Positions 1 through 6,711 of a stretch of DNA of 15,825 bases are shown here, one piece after another (the stretch's first letter is position 1; every line of letters begins with the position of its first letter). This DNA is from Anaerolineales bacterium UBA3082 (GTDB lineage Bacteria > Chloroflexota > Anaerolineae > UBA7937), in the NCBI GenBank assembly GCA_002366595.1, contig DFBK01000087.1, positions 905-16,729 of the forward strand. Reading direction: 5' to 3'. Both the position numbers and the translations under genes were made by a program. Under the pieces are notes generated by a model. It was not told the DNA's origin, did no database searches, and saw only the letters and a list, made by a program, of their open reading frames with translations.

Positions 1-773
1 GCCTCGGTCACCGCTACATCGAAGGGGATATGTCCCACCAGCGGGATATTTCGTGCGGCGCAATCTTTGGCTATGCTCCGGCTCGTCTCAGGGTTGAGAT
101 CGTATTTGTTGATGCAGAGCAACGCCGGCACACCGAAGTGGGCTATGGTGGAAAGGGCGCGCTCCAGGTCGTGGACGCCGGCGATGGTGGGCTCAGTGAC
201 CAGGAGAGCCAAGTCCGCCCCAGCGGTGGTGGCTATCACGGGACAGCCTATCCCCGGTGGCCCGTCAACGATGATAAGATCGCACCCTTGAGCCAGTGCC
301 AGTTGACGGGCTTGCTGCTTGACTATGGTTACTAACTTGCCTGAATTCTCCTCCGCCGGTCGGAGTTGGGCATGCACCAGGGGACCATAAGGGGTGTCGG
401 AGATGAACCAGTGGCCGGATACCGGTTCCTCCAAGCGTATGGCCTCGGAAGGGCACTCATAGTAGCAGACGGCACACCCCTCGCAGGCCAAGGGGTCTAT
501 CAGGTACCCATCATCCCCCTCCTGTACCGCTTGGAAGCGACAAACCTCGGCGCACCTCCCATAGGCGGTGCAGAGAGCGGGCTCTATGATGGCCAATTTT
601 CCTCCTCTGAACTCACGCTCCTCCCTCACCTGGGGCGAGAGCACCAGTTCCAGGTTGGCCGCATCCACATCGGCATCGACCATCACCTTCCTCTCCGCTA
701 GATGGGCGAAGGAGGCAGCGATGGTGGTCTTTCCGGTCCCCCCTTTCCCGCTCAAGATGACCAGTTCCCTCAT
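1..773 (-). CDS. MinD-family ATPase with inserted ferredoxin domain (3' end outside window)
   Basis: This is a P-loop ATPase of the MinD/ParA superfamily with a 2[4Fe-4S] ferredoxin-like insert. It is probably cytoplasmic and acts in ATP-dependent Fe-S or metal-cluster handling; the substrate is unknown. The visible part is about 257 residues and the reading frame is open to the window edge. The deviant Walker A SGKGGTGKT lies at about residues 8-16, DADVDAAN at about 33-40 and the switch-like DGPPGIGCP at about 170-178. The insert has Cys68, Cys74, Cys78 and a complete second motif Cys97/100/103/107. Residue 71, where the first motif needs its second Cys, is Tyr (codon at 561-563). The start ATG at 773 overlaps the stop of the upstream paralogue by 4 nt (ATGA), so the two are translationally coupled and may work as a pair. 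The family is clear; the partner protein is not. Confidence 0.9.
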   Translation of the reverse strand, partial: MRELVILSGKGGTGKTTIAASFAHLAERKVMVDADVDAANLELVLSPQVREEREFRGGKLAIIEPALCTAYGRCAEVCRFQAVQEGDDGYLIDPLACEGCAVCYYECPSEAIRLEEPVSGHWFISDTPYGPLVHAQLRPAEENSGKLVTIVKQQARQLALAQGCDLIIVDGPPGIGCPVIATTAGADLALLVTEPTIAGVHDLERALSTIAHFGVPALLCINKYDLNPETSRSIAKDCAARNIPLVGHIPFDVAVTE

Positions 774-1612
774 CGCTCCACCTGCTTTTCCATCTCTCTA
801 CACATCCCTCTGAATCGCAACTTGTAATCGGGGAAGGCTTCTACTAGCGGGGTGCCTCCCGAGTACGCCTCGGCGATCCGTCGGTCGAAGGGGATGCGCA
901 TTAGGATAGGAAGGCCCTCCTCCTGACAATACCTTTCCACCCCGGAATCCCCTATATCGGCCCGATTGATCACCACTCCCATAGGTAACTTGAGTTCCCG
1001 CGCCACTTCCACTGCCAACTTTAGGTCGTGGAGGCCGAAGGGTGTCGGTTCGGTGACCAAAAGGCAATAGTTACTACCCCGCAACGACTCCACCACCGGG
1101 CAGGAGGTGCCAGGCGATACGTCGAGGATTACCGTCTTTCTATCTTGAGCCCTGGCTTTCAGGCGGCGGATGATAGGCGGTGGCATCGGGTCCCCTGGGT
1201 TCAATAGGCCATGGGCGAAGGCCATCTCTCCCACGCTGCCCCACTCTACGACTCCGATCACGTGGGGCACCTCTTCAATCGCTTGTAGAGGACAGGCCAG
1301 TTTGCAACCTCCGCACCCGTGGCAAAGTTCGGGGAAGAAGAGCACCTTTTCTCCCACCACGGCGATAGCGTTGAATTGACAGACCTCAGCACAGCGACCG
1401 CAGAGGTCACATCTACTCTCATCAACCGAGGGTCTGAGGATGGCTACCTCTTCTCGCCCTTGAATAGTTGGATTCAAGAAGAGGTGAGCATTGGGAACCT
1501 CAACGTCGCAATCTAGGAGTTGTACCTGATTCTGGGGGAGGGACAAGGCCAGACTGACCGCTACGATGGTCTTACCCGTTCCTCCCTTGCCGCTGGCGAC
1601 GGCTATCTTCAT
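770..1612 (-). CDS. MinD-family ATPase with inserted 2[4Fe-4S] ferredoxin domain
   Basis: This 280-residue P-loop ATPase is a paralogue of the downstream gene, with the same architecture. Walker A is SGKGGTGKT at residues 8-16. DCDVEVPNAHLF (34-45) matches the loop after beta-strand 2. The ferredoxin insert has two complete motifs, Cys68/71/74/78 and Cys97/100/103/107, each C-x2-C-x2-C-x3-C, followed by DVSPGTSCP at about 164-172. Spacing is identical to the neighbouring paralogue, so that protein's Tyr71 aligns exactly with Cys71 here. The ATG at 1612 directly follows the TAG of the CDF-NifX gene, and the ribosome-binding site (GGAGGAGG) lies in the last codons of that gene. Such pairs often sit beside NifX-type genes. 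A role in loading or transferring a metal cluster is an inference. Confidence 0.92.
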   Translation of the reverse strand: MKIAVASGKGGTGKTIVAVSLALSLPQNQVQLLDCDVEVPNAHLFLNPTIQGREEVAILRPSVDESRCDLCGRCAEVCQFNAIAVVGEKVLFFPELCHGCGGCKLACPLQAIEEVPHVIGVVEWGSVGEMAFAHGLLNPGDPMPPPIIRRLKARAQDRKTVILDVSPGTSCPVVESLRGSNYCLLVTEPTPFGLHDLKLAVEVARELKLPMGVVINRADIGDSGVERYCQEEGLPILMRIPFDRRIAEAYSGGTPLVEAFPDYKLRFRGMCREMEKQVER

Positions 1613-2809
1613 CTATTCAGCCTCCTCCCATTTAGATAAGTTAGCCAGAGCATCCGGCAGGGATGTAGCTTCTGTGAAGATCAACTCCACCCCTGCATCG
1701 GCGAAGACGTACTCAGGCCCTTTGCCCTTTAGGCTCTCCCGGACCAGTACCACGTCTACCTTTTGCTCCACCAGCCACTCCGCCACCCGAATGCCTTTTC
1801 CCTTCTCCAGGTCAGGATAAGGGTTAGTTACTATCCTTTGCTCGCTCCATTGCCTCCTCTCTCTATCATACTCGATGAGGGCAAAGTAGGGGGCTTCACC
1901 GAAATGGGAACTCACGGTACCTCTGCTATCACTGAGGGGGACAGCGTATCTGAGCATCTTTTGCTCTAGCGGCTCACAATGGATCAGCACCCTCTCTACT
2001 CGGGGTAATTCTGCCCGTATCTTCTTCTCGATCTGAGCGCTGACCTGGTGGGCCTTTTCTAGGTCGTCGACGCGGAGGGTTACTTCCGCCTCCAGGAAGC
2101 GATACCGCCCTGAGCTACGACCGGTCAGGCTCTTGATCTTCGCTACGCTGGGTTGGCTTAGGATTATGCTTCTCACTTTATCCAGGCTCTCGCTGCTGAG
2201 AGATACATCCAGGAGCACCCTCATTCCGTCTACTAGGAGTTGCCATCCAGACCAACCGATGAAGCCCACGATTACTATGGCCGCTATTCGATCCAGGGCT
2301 AAGCCCAGATAACTCGCCAATAGAGCCAGGAGCACGGCGCCCGAGGAGAGAACATCGGTTTGGAAATGGCGGCCATCGGCTATCAGAGTGGGGGAACCGG
2401 TCTTTCGCCCCAGACGCAGTTCGTAAGTGCCGAATAGGAGAGGGACTACGACGGTTACTCCAACTCCAAGCACTAGCCAGAGGGTCAGCCGCAGTTCTGC
2501 TTGGGAGGCAAAGATAGCATCTCTGGCGATCTCATACCCTGCCACGAAGATGAGCAGAGCGATGACAATAGAGACGATGTTTTCTACCTTGTATAGTCCG
2601 TAAGGGAACTGTTTCGATTTCCGTTGCGATATGATAAGACCGATCAGCACTGCTAGCCTGGAGAAGATGTCCACCACGGAATCGGTAGCGTCTGCGGCCA
2701 AGGCTAGGCTACCAGACGTGATGGCCAATCCCACTTTCAGACCCACCAAAAGTAGATTGACTAAGATGGAATAGAACCCTATTCTTTCTAGTTTACTCCC
2801 TTCGGTCAT
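1613..2809 (-). CDS. CDF-family metal transporter fused to a C-terminal NifX-type domain
   Basis: This 398-residue membrane protein joins two domains. Residues 1 to about 285 are a cation diffusion facilitator (divalent metal/proton antiporter): hydrophobic helices run from about 10 to 195 and a ZT-dimer-like cytoplasmic domain follows at about 200-285. The transport-site residues are present as D43-x3-D47 in TM2 and H148-x3-D152 in TM5. The loop normally written HPYG reads FPYG, so the accessory histidines there are missing. Residues from about 287 to 398 are a dinitrogenase iron-molybdenum cofactor (NifX/NafY-like) domain, starting MLRYAVPLSDSRG and containing SSHFGEAPYFALIEYD. The gene overlaps the MBL gene by 17 nt and abuts the first MinD gene. 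The fusion suggests that export of Fe or another divalent metal is tied to a cytoplasmic cluster-binding domain. The metal identity is unknown. Confidence 0.9.
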   Translation of the reverse strand: MTEGSKLERIGFYSILVNLLLVGLKVGLAITSGSLALAADATDSVVDIFSRLAVLIGLIISQRKSKQFPYGLYKVENIVSIVIALLIFVAGYEIARDAIFASQAELRLTLWLVLGVGVTVVVPLLFGTYELRLGRKTGSPTLIADGRHFQTDVLSSGAVLLALLASYLGLALDRIAAIVIVGFIGWSGWQLLVDGMRVLLDVSLSSESLDKVRSIILSQPSVAKIKSLTGRSSGRYRFLEAEVTLRVDDLEKAHQVSAQIEKKIRAELPRVERVLIHCEPLEQKMLRYAVPLSDSRGTVSSHFGEAPYFALIEYDRERRQWSEQRIVTNPYPDLEKGKGIRVAEWLVEQKVDVVLVRESLKGKGPEYVFADAGVELIFTEATSLPDALANLSKWEEAE

Positions 2810-3641
2810 CTAAGAACTCGATTGAGGTGCCAGCCAGGTAAGGAACTGTCTGGTCTGGGAAAGCCTGACTTAGAAGGCTAAGCGCCCGGTCGCCGGTGCA
2901 GTGGTTCAGATAAAGCCGAGGGGAGCCATACCCCTCCCTCAATATGGAGATGATGTGATCTATCTCCTCTTCGCCCAGGTCCAAAAGGTGAGCGCCGCCC
3001 AAAACGGCTTGAATCCGACCGCCAAAGGTGCGGCGCGCGCAGGCCAGGGTGTTTAGCAACCCAGCGTGGCCACAGCCCAGCACCACGACCAAACCTCGGC
3101 TCGTATCAAAGACCAGAGCCATATCGTCGGCATAAGGGTCGGGAGCCCAGCCGCGAGGGGTGTGAATAAGATGTCGTGCACTTCTGCCCTCGGCCGCCGG
3201 GCGGGGAGCCACCTCTCCGGTGGTCCAAACCTGCGGTGCCACCTCTACAGGCTGGGAACTCAACTTTAGCTCGGCACACTCCTCAATCTCCCTTTGGGAT
3301 AGGGGCAAGCCCACATATTTCGGCCTCCACCACCTGCGGCGACGGAACCGCTCTTGAAAGATGGCGGGGTGGGCGAAGAGTTTGCAGCCCCGGGCCAAAG
3401 ATAGGGCAGTTCTTAGGCCCCCGGTATGGTCTGGATGGCTATGGCTGAGCACGGCGTCTGAGACTCCTCTCAAGTCTAGCCCCAACTTGGTGGCGTTGTA
3501 CAAGAGCACCCTTCCATTTGGGCCAGTGTCGAAGAGGAGTCGCTTCTCATCGGTCTGTATAAAGAAGGAGAGGCCATGCTCGGCCCTGAGGCCGGAACCT
3601 GGCTGAGTCTCATCATTCACCAGGCAAGTGATGATGAACAT
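2793..3641 (-). CDS. MBL-fold metallo-hydrolase, COG1237-like
   Basis: This 282-residue metallo-beta-lactamase-fold protein resembles the family that includes archaeal dihydropterin/ribofuranosylaminobenzene-phosphate synthase-like proteins. The N-terminus contains the family segment EHGLSFFIQT at 21-30. The metal site HSHPDHTGG spans 67-75 (H67, H69, D71, H72), with further ligands or family residues at D40, H192 in GCGHAG, H218, and the terminal NHCTG (246-250). The length is normal for the family. The start codon is 3 nt beyond the original stop of the interrupted Fur gene, and a GGAG ribosome-binding site lies in that gene's last codons, so the two were once coupled. The 3' end overlaps the CDF-NifX gene by 17 nt. 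The reaction cannot be told from sequence. Pterin chemistry is known for some relatives but has not been shown for this genomic context. Confidence 0.87.
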   Translation of the reverse strand: MFIITCLVNDETQPGSGLRAEHGLSFFIQTDEKRLLFDTGPNGRVLLYNATKLGLDLRGVSDAVLSHSHPDHTGGLRTALSLARGCKLFAHPAIFQERFRRRRWWRPKYVGLPLSQREIEECAELKLSSQPVEVAPQVWTTGEVAPRPAAEGRSARHLIHTPRGWAPDPYADDMALVFDTSRGLVVVLGCGHAGLLNTLACARRTFGGRIQAVLGGAHLLDLGEEEIDHIISILREGYGSPRLYLNHCTGDRALSLLSQAFPDQTVPYLAGTSIEFLDDRRE

Positions 3642-3644
3642 AGT

Positions 3645-4082
3645 CTACTTCTCTCCTCTCTTGACACACTCCGGGCAGTAGCCCAAGAGTTCAACCCGGC
3701 TCCCCGTAATCTGAAAGCCATGCTGGTCTGCTAGATTCTGGTGGACGTCGAGGCAATGAGCACATTAAAACTCGATCACCTTGCCACAGCCGAGGCATAC
3801 CAAGTGTTGATGTTCTTCCCTCGGCTTCGCTTCATAATGGCGACGATCGGTAGCCAGGCCGAGTTCTTTGACTAAGTCCAGTTCCCTGAGCAGATCGAGA
3901 GTGCGATAGACGGTGGAGAGACTGAGGCGAGGATACCGCCCTTTTGCCCATAGATGAATCCCATCCGCATCAAGATGGCCCTTATGCTCCTGAACGATCT
4001 GCAGGATGAGCCTCCGTTGAGGGGTGATCCGCTTACCCTTGGCGCGGAGGACACTTATAGGTTCTAACCCTTTTTCCGACAT
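3645..4082 (-). pseudogene. Fur-family metalloregulator interrupted by an in-frame TAA
   Basis: The gene encodes a Fur/PerR/Zur-type repressor. The open part (3765-4082, 105 residues) has the winged-helix domain, with ITPQRRLIL at 19-27 and the recognition-helix segment SLSTVYRTLDLL at 54-65. It then has H91/H93 and the first structural zinc pair C96-x2-C99 in HLVCLGCGKVIEF. A TAA at 3765-3767 follows. The same frame then stays open for 39 codons and encodes a typical Fur C-terminus, including LADQHGFQIT and the second zinc pair CPEC (C136/C139 counting through the stop), ending at a TAG at 3645-3647. A single change (for example GAA to TAA, since Glu commonly follows KVIEF) explains it. The options are a true nonsense mutation, a sequencing error or readthrough. 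TAA does not encode selenocysteine or pyrrolysine. The truncated product would lack the second zinc pair and part of the dimer domain. Confidence 0.88.
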
Positions 4083-4197
4083 ACCCCATCACCTTCACAG
4101 ATAGCGATTCTCAGCCGAATAGATTATCCAAAAGCATCATAATGGCGAAGCCCATAACGACCCCCGAAGGCTCGTCGGTTTCCCTCCGTCAGTTATC

Positions 4198-4233
4198 ATC
4201 TCTATCTTGGAATCTGCGCTATATCTCTATCTT
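4198..4233. repeat. 11-bp direct repeat upstream of the fur gene
   Basis: On the minus strand AAGATAGAGAT occurs twice exactly, at 4223-4233 and 4198-4208, a 25-bp period. One copy lies in the spacer of a possible promoter and the other just downstream of its -10. This could be a regulator-binding site or chance in an A/G-rich stretch. The 178-nt gap between the zinc-ribbon gene and fur (4083-4260) otherwise shows only a small hairpin (ATGG/CCAT arms at 4142-4155 with a UUCG-containing loop) and no additional gene. Confidence 0.4.
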
Positions 4234-4246
4234 TCGACTGCGGCAA
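4218..4246 (-). promoter_or_regulatory. possible weak internal promoter for fur-MBL-CDF-MinD
   Basis: On the minus strand TTGCCG (4246-4241) and TATAGC (4223-4218) are separated by 17 bp, each matching the sigma70 consensus at 4 of 6 positions. It lies in the longest gap of the left half, just where a regulatory gene begins, which makes a secondary promoter reasonable. The match is much weaker than those of the three other promoters in this window. Confidence 0.3.
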
Positions 4247-4260
4247 ACGGTACAGAACTT

Positions 4261-4467
4261 CTATTCTCTTACCATTCTAATCCCGCACTTGGGACAACTC
4301 ATATTGTAGCAGGGCTGGCCTACTTGGTGGGGCACTTTGTGGCCACAGTTGGGGCAGACGCAGTAGCCGGCGGGGCCAGCACCGGGCTTGGTGCCGCCCA
4401 TCCTACCCCGTCCGCTGCCACCCGCGCCTCGGCCACCTCTTCCCCGACCGAATAACCTCTGGAACAT
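4261..4467 (-). CDS. small Gly/Arg-rich zinc-ribbon protein
   Basis: This is a 68-residue protein. Its N-terminus is Gly/Arg-rich (about residues 4-33) and it is followed by a probable zinc-binding module: CVCPNCG, then an isolated Cys in QPCYN, then CPKCGIRMVRE at the C-terminus. The four CxxC cysteines suit a zinc ribbon or small metal-binding domain. Similar short proteins are found near NifX/DUF5320 genes, but I know of no assigned function. The ATG at 4467 is preferred over a GTG at 4476, because that GTG is part of the ribosome-binding site AGGAGGTGA. That site also contains the stop codon of the FmdB-like gene, so translation of the two is coupled. Confidence 0.75.
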   Translation of the reverse strand: MFQRLFGRGRGGRGAGGSGRGRMGGTKPGAGPAGYCVCPNCGHKVPHQVGQPCYNMSCPKCGIRMVRE

Positions 4468-4472
4468 AGTTT

Positions 4473-4712
4473 TCACCTCCTTCTACACTTTTCGCCGGTG
4501 GAACAGGGTGGTGTGGCGCACCGCTCCTCCTGCCCACAGCAGGTGGTTCCTGCGGGATGCCCTCTCCCTTTGCTCATCACATAGGGAGCAGAGAAGAGTT
4601 TTTTCAGGAGGGGGCTGCCGCAGTTGGGGCAACGAGGCTCCTCGCCCCCAGAGCGGAGCCAAACCTCCACCCGTTCCCCGCAGTTTTGACAACGATACTC
4701 ATAGATCGGCAC
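4473..4712 (-). CDS. FmdB-family zinc-ribbon protein
   Basis: This 79-residue protein begins with the family signature MPIYEYRCQNCG, followed by CPNCGS at about 33-38 and the typical KKLFSAP. The two CxxC pairs should bind one zinc. FmdB-type proteins are often annotated as putative regulators on the basis of a gene next to formylmethanofuran dehydrogenase, but their role is largely unproven. The C-terminal third is unusually rich in Cys (CCGQEERC, PPC, EKC) and basic residues, and could add a second metal site. It starts with GTG at 4712 behind AGGAGG. Its last codons and stop form the ribosome-binding site of the next gene. Confidence 0.85.
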   Translation of the reverse strand: MPIYEYRCQNCGERVEVWLRSGGEEPRCPNCGSPLLKKLFSAPYVMSKGRGHPAGTTCCGQEERCATPPCSTGEKCRRR

Positions 4713-4751
4713 CTTTTCGCCTCCTCTCTCTAAAGGGTTCGGGATGTTGGT

Positions 4752-5216
4752 TCATCCCCCTCGGCGGCGCTTTCGGAAGCGATGCCCGTCGCGTGTTGCT
4801 ACGTCCGGGGCCCGCTTGCGCTGAGAACCGGTTGGCGATGGCTTGCCTGTGCCTCGGTCCAAGGCGTTCACCAGACGAGGTATCAGCCGAGGGACCACTT
4901 CTCTTCCCAAAAAGACCAACGCGCTACTAACTAGGGGCACCAATTGTGGCCTCAAGGGGACGGTAAGCGACGCTGGTCTCCTGGAGGCAACACGGGATAT
5001 GGGTGGCACTCTAGGCAGCATCGCCTTTTCCTCAACCGGCTCGGTCACCACCAGTATGGCTCCGTTAGGGCAGGCTTGGACGCAAGCCTGACATCCGGTG
5101 CAACGCCCTTGATCGATGGTGGCCACGTTGTCCACGAGGGCGATGGCTCCTAAAGGACAGGTTTCGATGCAGAGACCACACCCTTTGCAGCGTGCTTCAT
5201 CTACATAGACCACCAT
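4752..5216 (-). CDS. 2[4Fe-4S] ferredoxin-like protein with basic C-terminal extension
   Basis: This 154-residue protein has an N-terminal bacterial-type ferredoxin domain (about residues 1-57) with two complete motifs, CKGCGLCIETCP and CTGCQACVQACP, so it should carry two [4Fe-4S] clusters for electron or cluster transfer. The remaining hundred residues are unusual. They include a proline-rich linker, a moderately hydrophobic amphipathic stretch around LVSSALVFLGREVVPRLI and a strongly basic end (FRKRRRGG). The start is 3 nt after the stop of the NifX gene, with AAGGAG in that gene's last codons, so co-translation is likely. It may serve the NifX or MinD proteins of the operon (inference). 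The tail might contact membrane, nucleic acid or an acidic partner. Confidence 0.88.
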   Translation of the reverse strand: MVVYVDEARCKGCGLCIETCPLGAIALVDNVATIDQGRCTGCQACVQACPNGAILVVTEPVEEKAMLPRVPPISRVASRRPASLTVPLRPQLVPLVSSALVFLGREVVPRLIPRLVNALDRGTGKPSPTGSQRKRAPDVATRDGHRFRKRRRGG

Positions 5217-5219
5217 CCG

Positions 5220-5828
5220 TCACTCCTTCTCCTTCTTCTCCAGTCGTTCTATCCGTTTCATCATCTCATCTAACTGCTGGCTAAGGCTCTCCGTCAGGGC
5301 TTTGAGAGTGGAGATATCCTCCTGGCTGGCTGAGGGTGGGCTGCCGCTGGGTGGTGTGGGTGTCATAGGCTGCGCCCCGTAGGCTCCCCAGCCTCCTGCC
5401 ATGCCCATCCCTCTCCCCATACCACGCCCCATACCCATACCACGCCCCATTCCCATCCCCCGGCCGCCCATGCCAGAGTAGGGCCCGGCGCTAGGCCCAG
5501 TGATGCCCTGCAACCTACCCTCTTTGTAGGCTTCTACCGCCTCTTTTACCATGCCTCCGGCCACGGTGAACACCTGGACACCCGCGGCTTGAAGGACGTT
5601 GAAGGCGTTGGGCCCCACGTTCCCGGTGAGTACCACCTTCGCGCCCTGATTGGCCACAAATTGTGCTGCCTGGATCCCTGCCCCGCCTGACGCGGAGAGG
5701 GCAGGGTTAGCCACCGCTTCGAACTCCATGCTCTCTGTATCCACGAAGAGATAATAGGGACACCTCCCGAAAACGGGACTCACTTCGGCAGCCAGATCGT
5801 TTCCGTTAGAACTTACCGCTACTTTCAT
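5220..5828 (-). CDS. NifX-type protein with GMG(R) repeat and C-terminal coiled coil
   Basis: This 202-residue protein has three parts. Residues 1 to about 108 are a dinitrogenase iron-molybdenum cofactor (NifX/MTH1175-like) domain with VSPVFGRCPYYLFVD (16-30), VLTGNVGPNAF (66-76) and AYKEGRL. Residues 119-144 are a Gly-Met-Arg repeat. After a Pro/Ser linker, residues 172-202 form a charged heptad-like coiled coil ending in RIERLEKKEKE. Domains of this family bind or carry metal clusters in nitrogenase maturation, but there is no nif gene here, so the ligand is unknown. The C-terminal coil closely resembles the end of the DUF5320-like protein at 6712-7026. The gene has a good GGAGGAA ribosome-binding site and is followed after 3 nt by the ferredoxin gene. 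Confidence 0.88.
   Translation of the reverse strand: MKVAVSSNGNDLAAEVSPVFGRCPYYLFVDTESMEFEAVANPALSASGGAGIQAAQFVANQGAKVVLTGNVGPNAFNVLQAAGVQVFTVAGGMVKEAVEAYKEGRLQGITGPSAGPYSGMGGRGMGMGRGMGMGRGMGRGMGMAGGWGAYGAQPMTPTPPSGSPPSASQEDISTLKALTESLSQQLDEMMKRIERLEKKEKE
5397..5474 (-). repeat. low-complexity Gly-Met-Arg coding repeat
   Basis: Twenty-six codons (residues 119-144 of the NifX protein) consist almost only of Gly, Met and Arg, in units such as GMGMGR and GRGMGRGM. The DNA is correspondingly repetitive and could expand or contract by slippage. Met clusters can bind soft metals such as Cu(I), but a simple flexible linker is equally possible. Confidence 0.8.
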
Positions 5829-5855
5829 GCTGATTCCTCCTTTTTTGGCTATTCG

Positions 5856-6632
5856 TTAGGTGTTGCTTTTACTCTCTTTCGGCCTGCGCCTCCGGGTCTC
5901 GGATTCTTCTAGCGGGACGACCTCCGGGCGCTCGGCCTTGTAAACGTTGAGGACAGTTAGCCCCTCAAACGCCTCTTCAATCACCTCCATCTCGGAAGGG
6001 CTTAGAGGCCGCACAGGAGAAGGCCGCAGAGGAGTGTTCAGTTGCACCTCGTCGGGCTTGAGTTCACGGGCCAGTTGGGCCATCTCCGAAGCGTGGTCTT
6101 TGTTCGCCTCCACGAACATCATCTGCAGGGCCAGCCTCCCCGTGAACCTCTCTCGGAAGCGGCGGATACCTTCTACTATCTCCTCCAGGCTGTAGGGGAC
6201 GAAAGGGCGATTGATCACCTGGAAGAGCGCTTCGTTGGGCGCGTCCACCTTGGCGGCCACCAGGTCGAAGAGGGCCAAATCACGGCGCACATTCTCCCTC
6301 ACCATGAGCGAAGAGTTGGTCAGGATGGCGATGGGGTGGGGCGACCGCTCTCGCACCGCCCTCACCAAGGGGCCCAAATTGGCAGCCAGGGTGGGCTCTG
6401 CCACGCCGGGAAAGGTGATGTAGTCAAGAGGCAAACCCTCCGCTCGTTTCAATTCCTCAATCAGTTGCTCTACTCGGATAAAGTTGCGACGTTCTGTAAG
6501 AGGGTGCTTAGTCCGCCCTAGTTGGCAATAGATGCAGTCAAAAGAGCAGGTCTTACCCTTGCTAGAGACAGGGTCTACCCCCAAGGAACGTCCCAGCCGC
6601 CACGAAGGCACTGGTCCATAGACGACGCTCAC
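5856..6632 (-). CDS. radical SAM protein, COG0731-like
   Basis: This 258-residue radical S-adenosylmethionine enzyme has the cluster motif C29-x3-C33-x2-C36 in CSFDCIYCQLG. Other family landmarks are YGPVPSWRLGRSLG at the N-terminus (5-18), TFPGVAEPTL (the GE-like SAM motif region, about 73-82), ILTNSS and KVDAPN. The overall layout matches the small radical SAM group annotated as COG0731 (wyosine synthetase-like), yet many bacterial members sit away from tRNA-modification genes and their substrates are not known. It starts with GTG at 6632 behind GGGAGG. Its place between the DUF5320 and NifX genes suggests a role in cofactor or protein modification for this locus (inference only). Confidence 0.88.
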   Translation of the reverse strand: MSVVYGPVPSWRLGRSLGVDPVSSKGKTCSFDCIYCQLGRTKHPLTERRNFIRVEQLIEELKRAEGLPLDYITFPGVAEPTLAANLGPLVRAVRERSPHPIAILTNSSLMVRENVRRDLALFDLVAAKVDAPNEALFQVINRPFVPYSLEEIVEGIRRFRERFTGRLALQMMFVEANKDHASEMAQLARELKPDEVQLNTPLRPSPVRPLSPSEMEVIEEAFEGLTVLNVYKAERPEVVPLEESETRRRRPKESKSNT

Positions 6633-6652
6633 GCAACCTCCCTGACTAGAAA

Positions 6653-6689
6653 GCCCAGGCTGGGCGGGGGATAGTTCTTGTTATCCCCC
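6653..6689 (-). terminator. tandem hairpins between a DUF5320-like gene and the radical SAM gene
   Basis: Two perfect stems lie in the 79-nt gap. In transcript order the first has 8-bp arms GGGGGATA/TATCCCCC (6682-6689 and 6666-6673) with an 8-nt loop. Immediately after it comes GCCCA-GCC-TGGGC (6653-6665), followed by TTTCT. A partial terminator or an mRNA processing/stability element that lowers expression of downstream genes is plausible. The short U-run makes full termination unlikely. Confidence 0.45.
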
Positions 6690-6711
6690 ACCTTTAGGCA
6701 TGGCACATGGT

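Noticed and set aside
366..701. Plus-strand ORFs opposite the MinD, MBL, radical SAM, Mrp and FeoB genes
   Set aside because: They are antisense shadows of well-supported genes, with low-complexity translations and no family motifs.
3765..3767. Recoding of the fur stop as selenocysteine or pyrrolysine
   Set aside because: The codon is TAA. Those amino acids use TGA and TAG, and family alignment expects Glu or a similar residue here.
5397..5474. CRISPR-like or minisatellite array
   Set aside because: The repeat is in frame within the NifX gene, encodes Gly-Met-Arg units and has no unique spacers. No CRISPR array was seen anywhere in the window.
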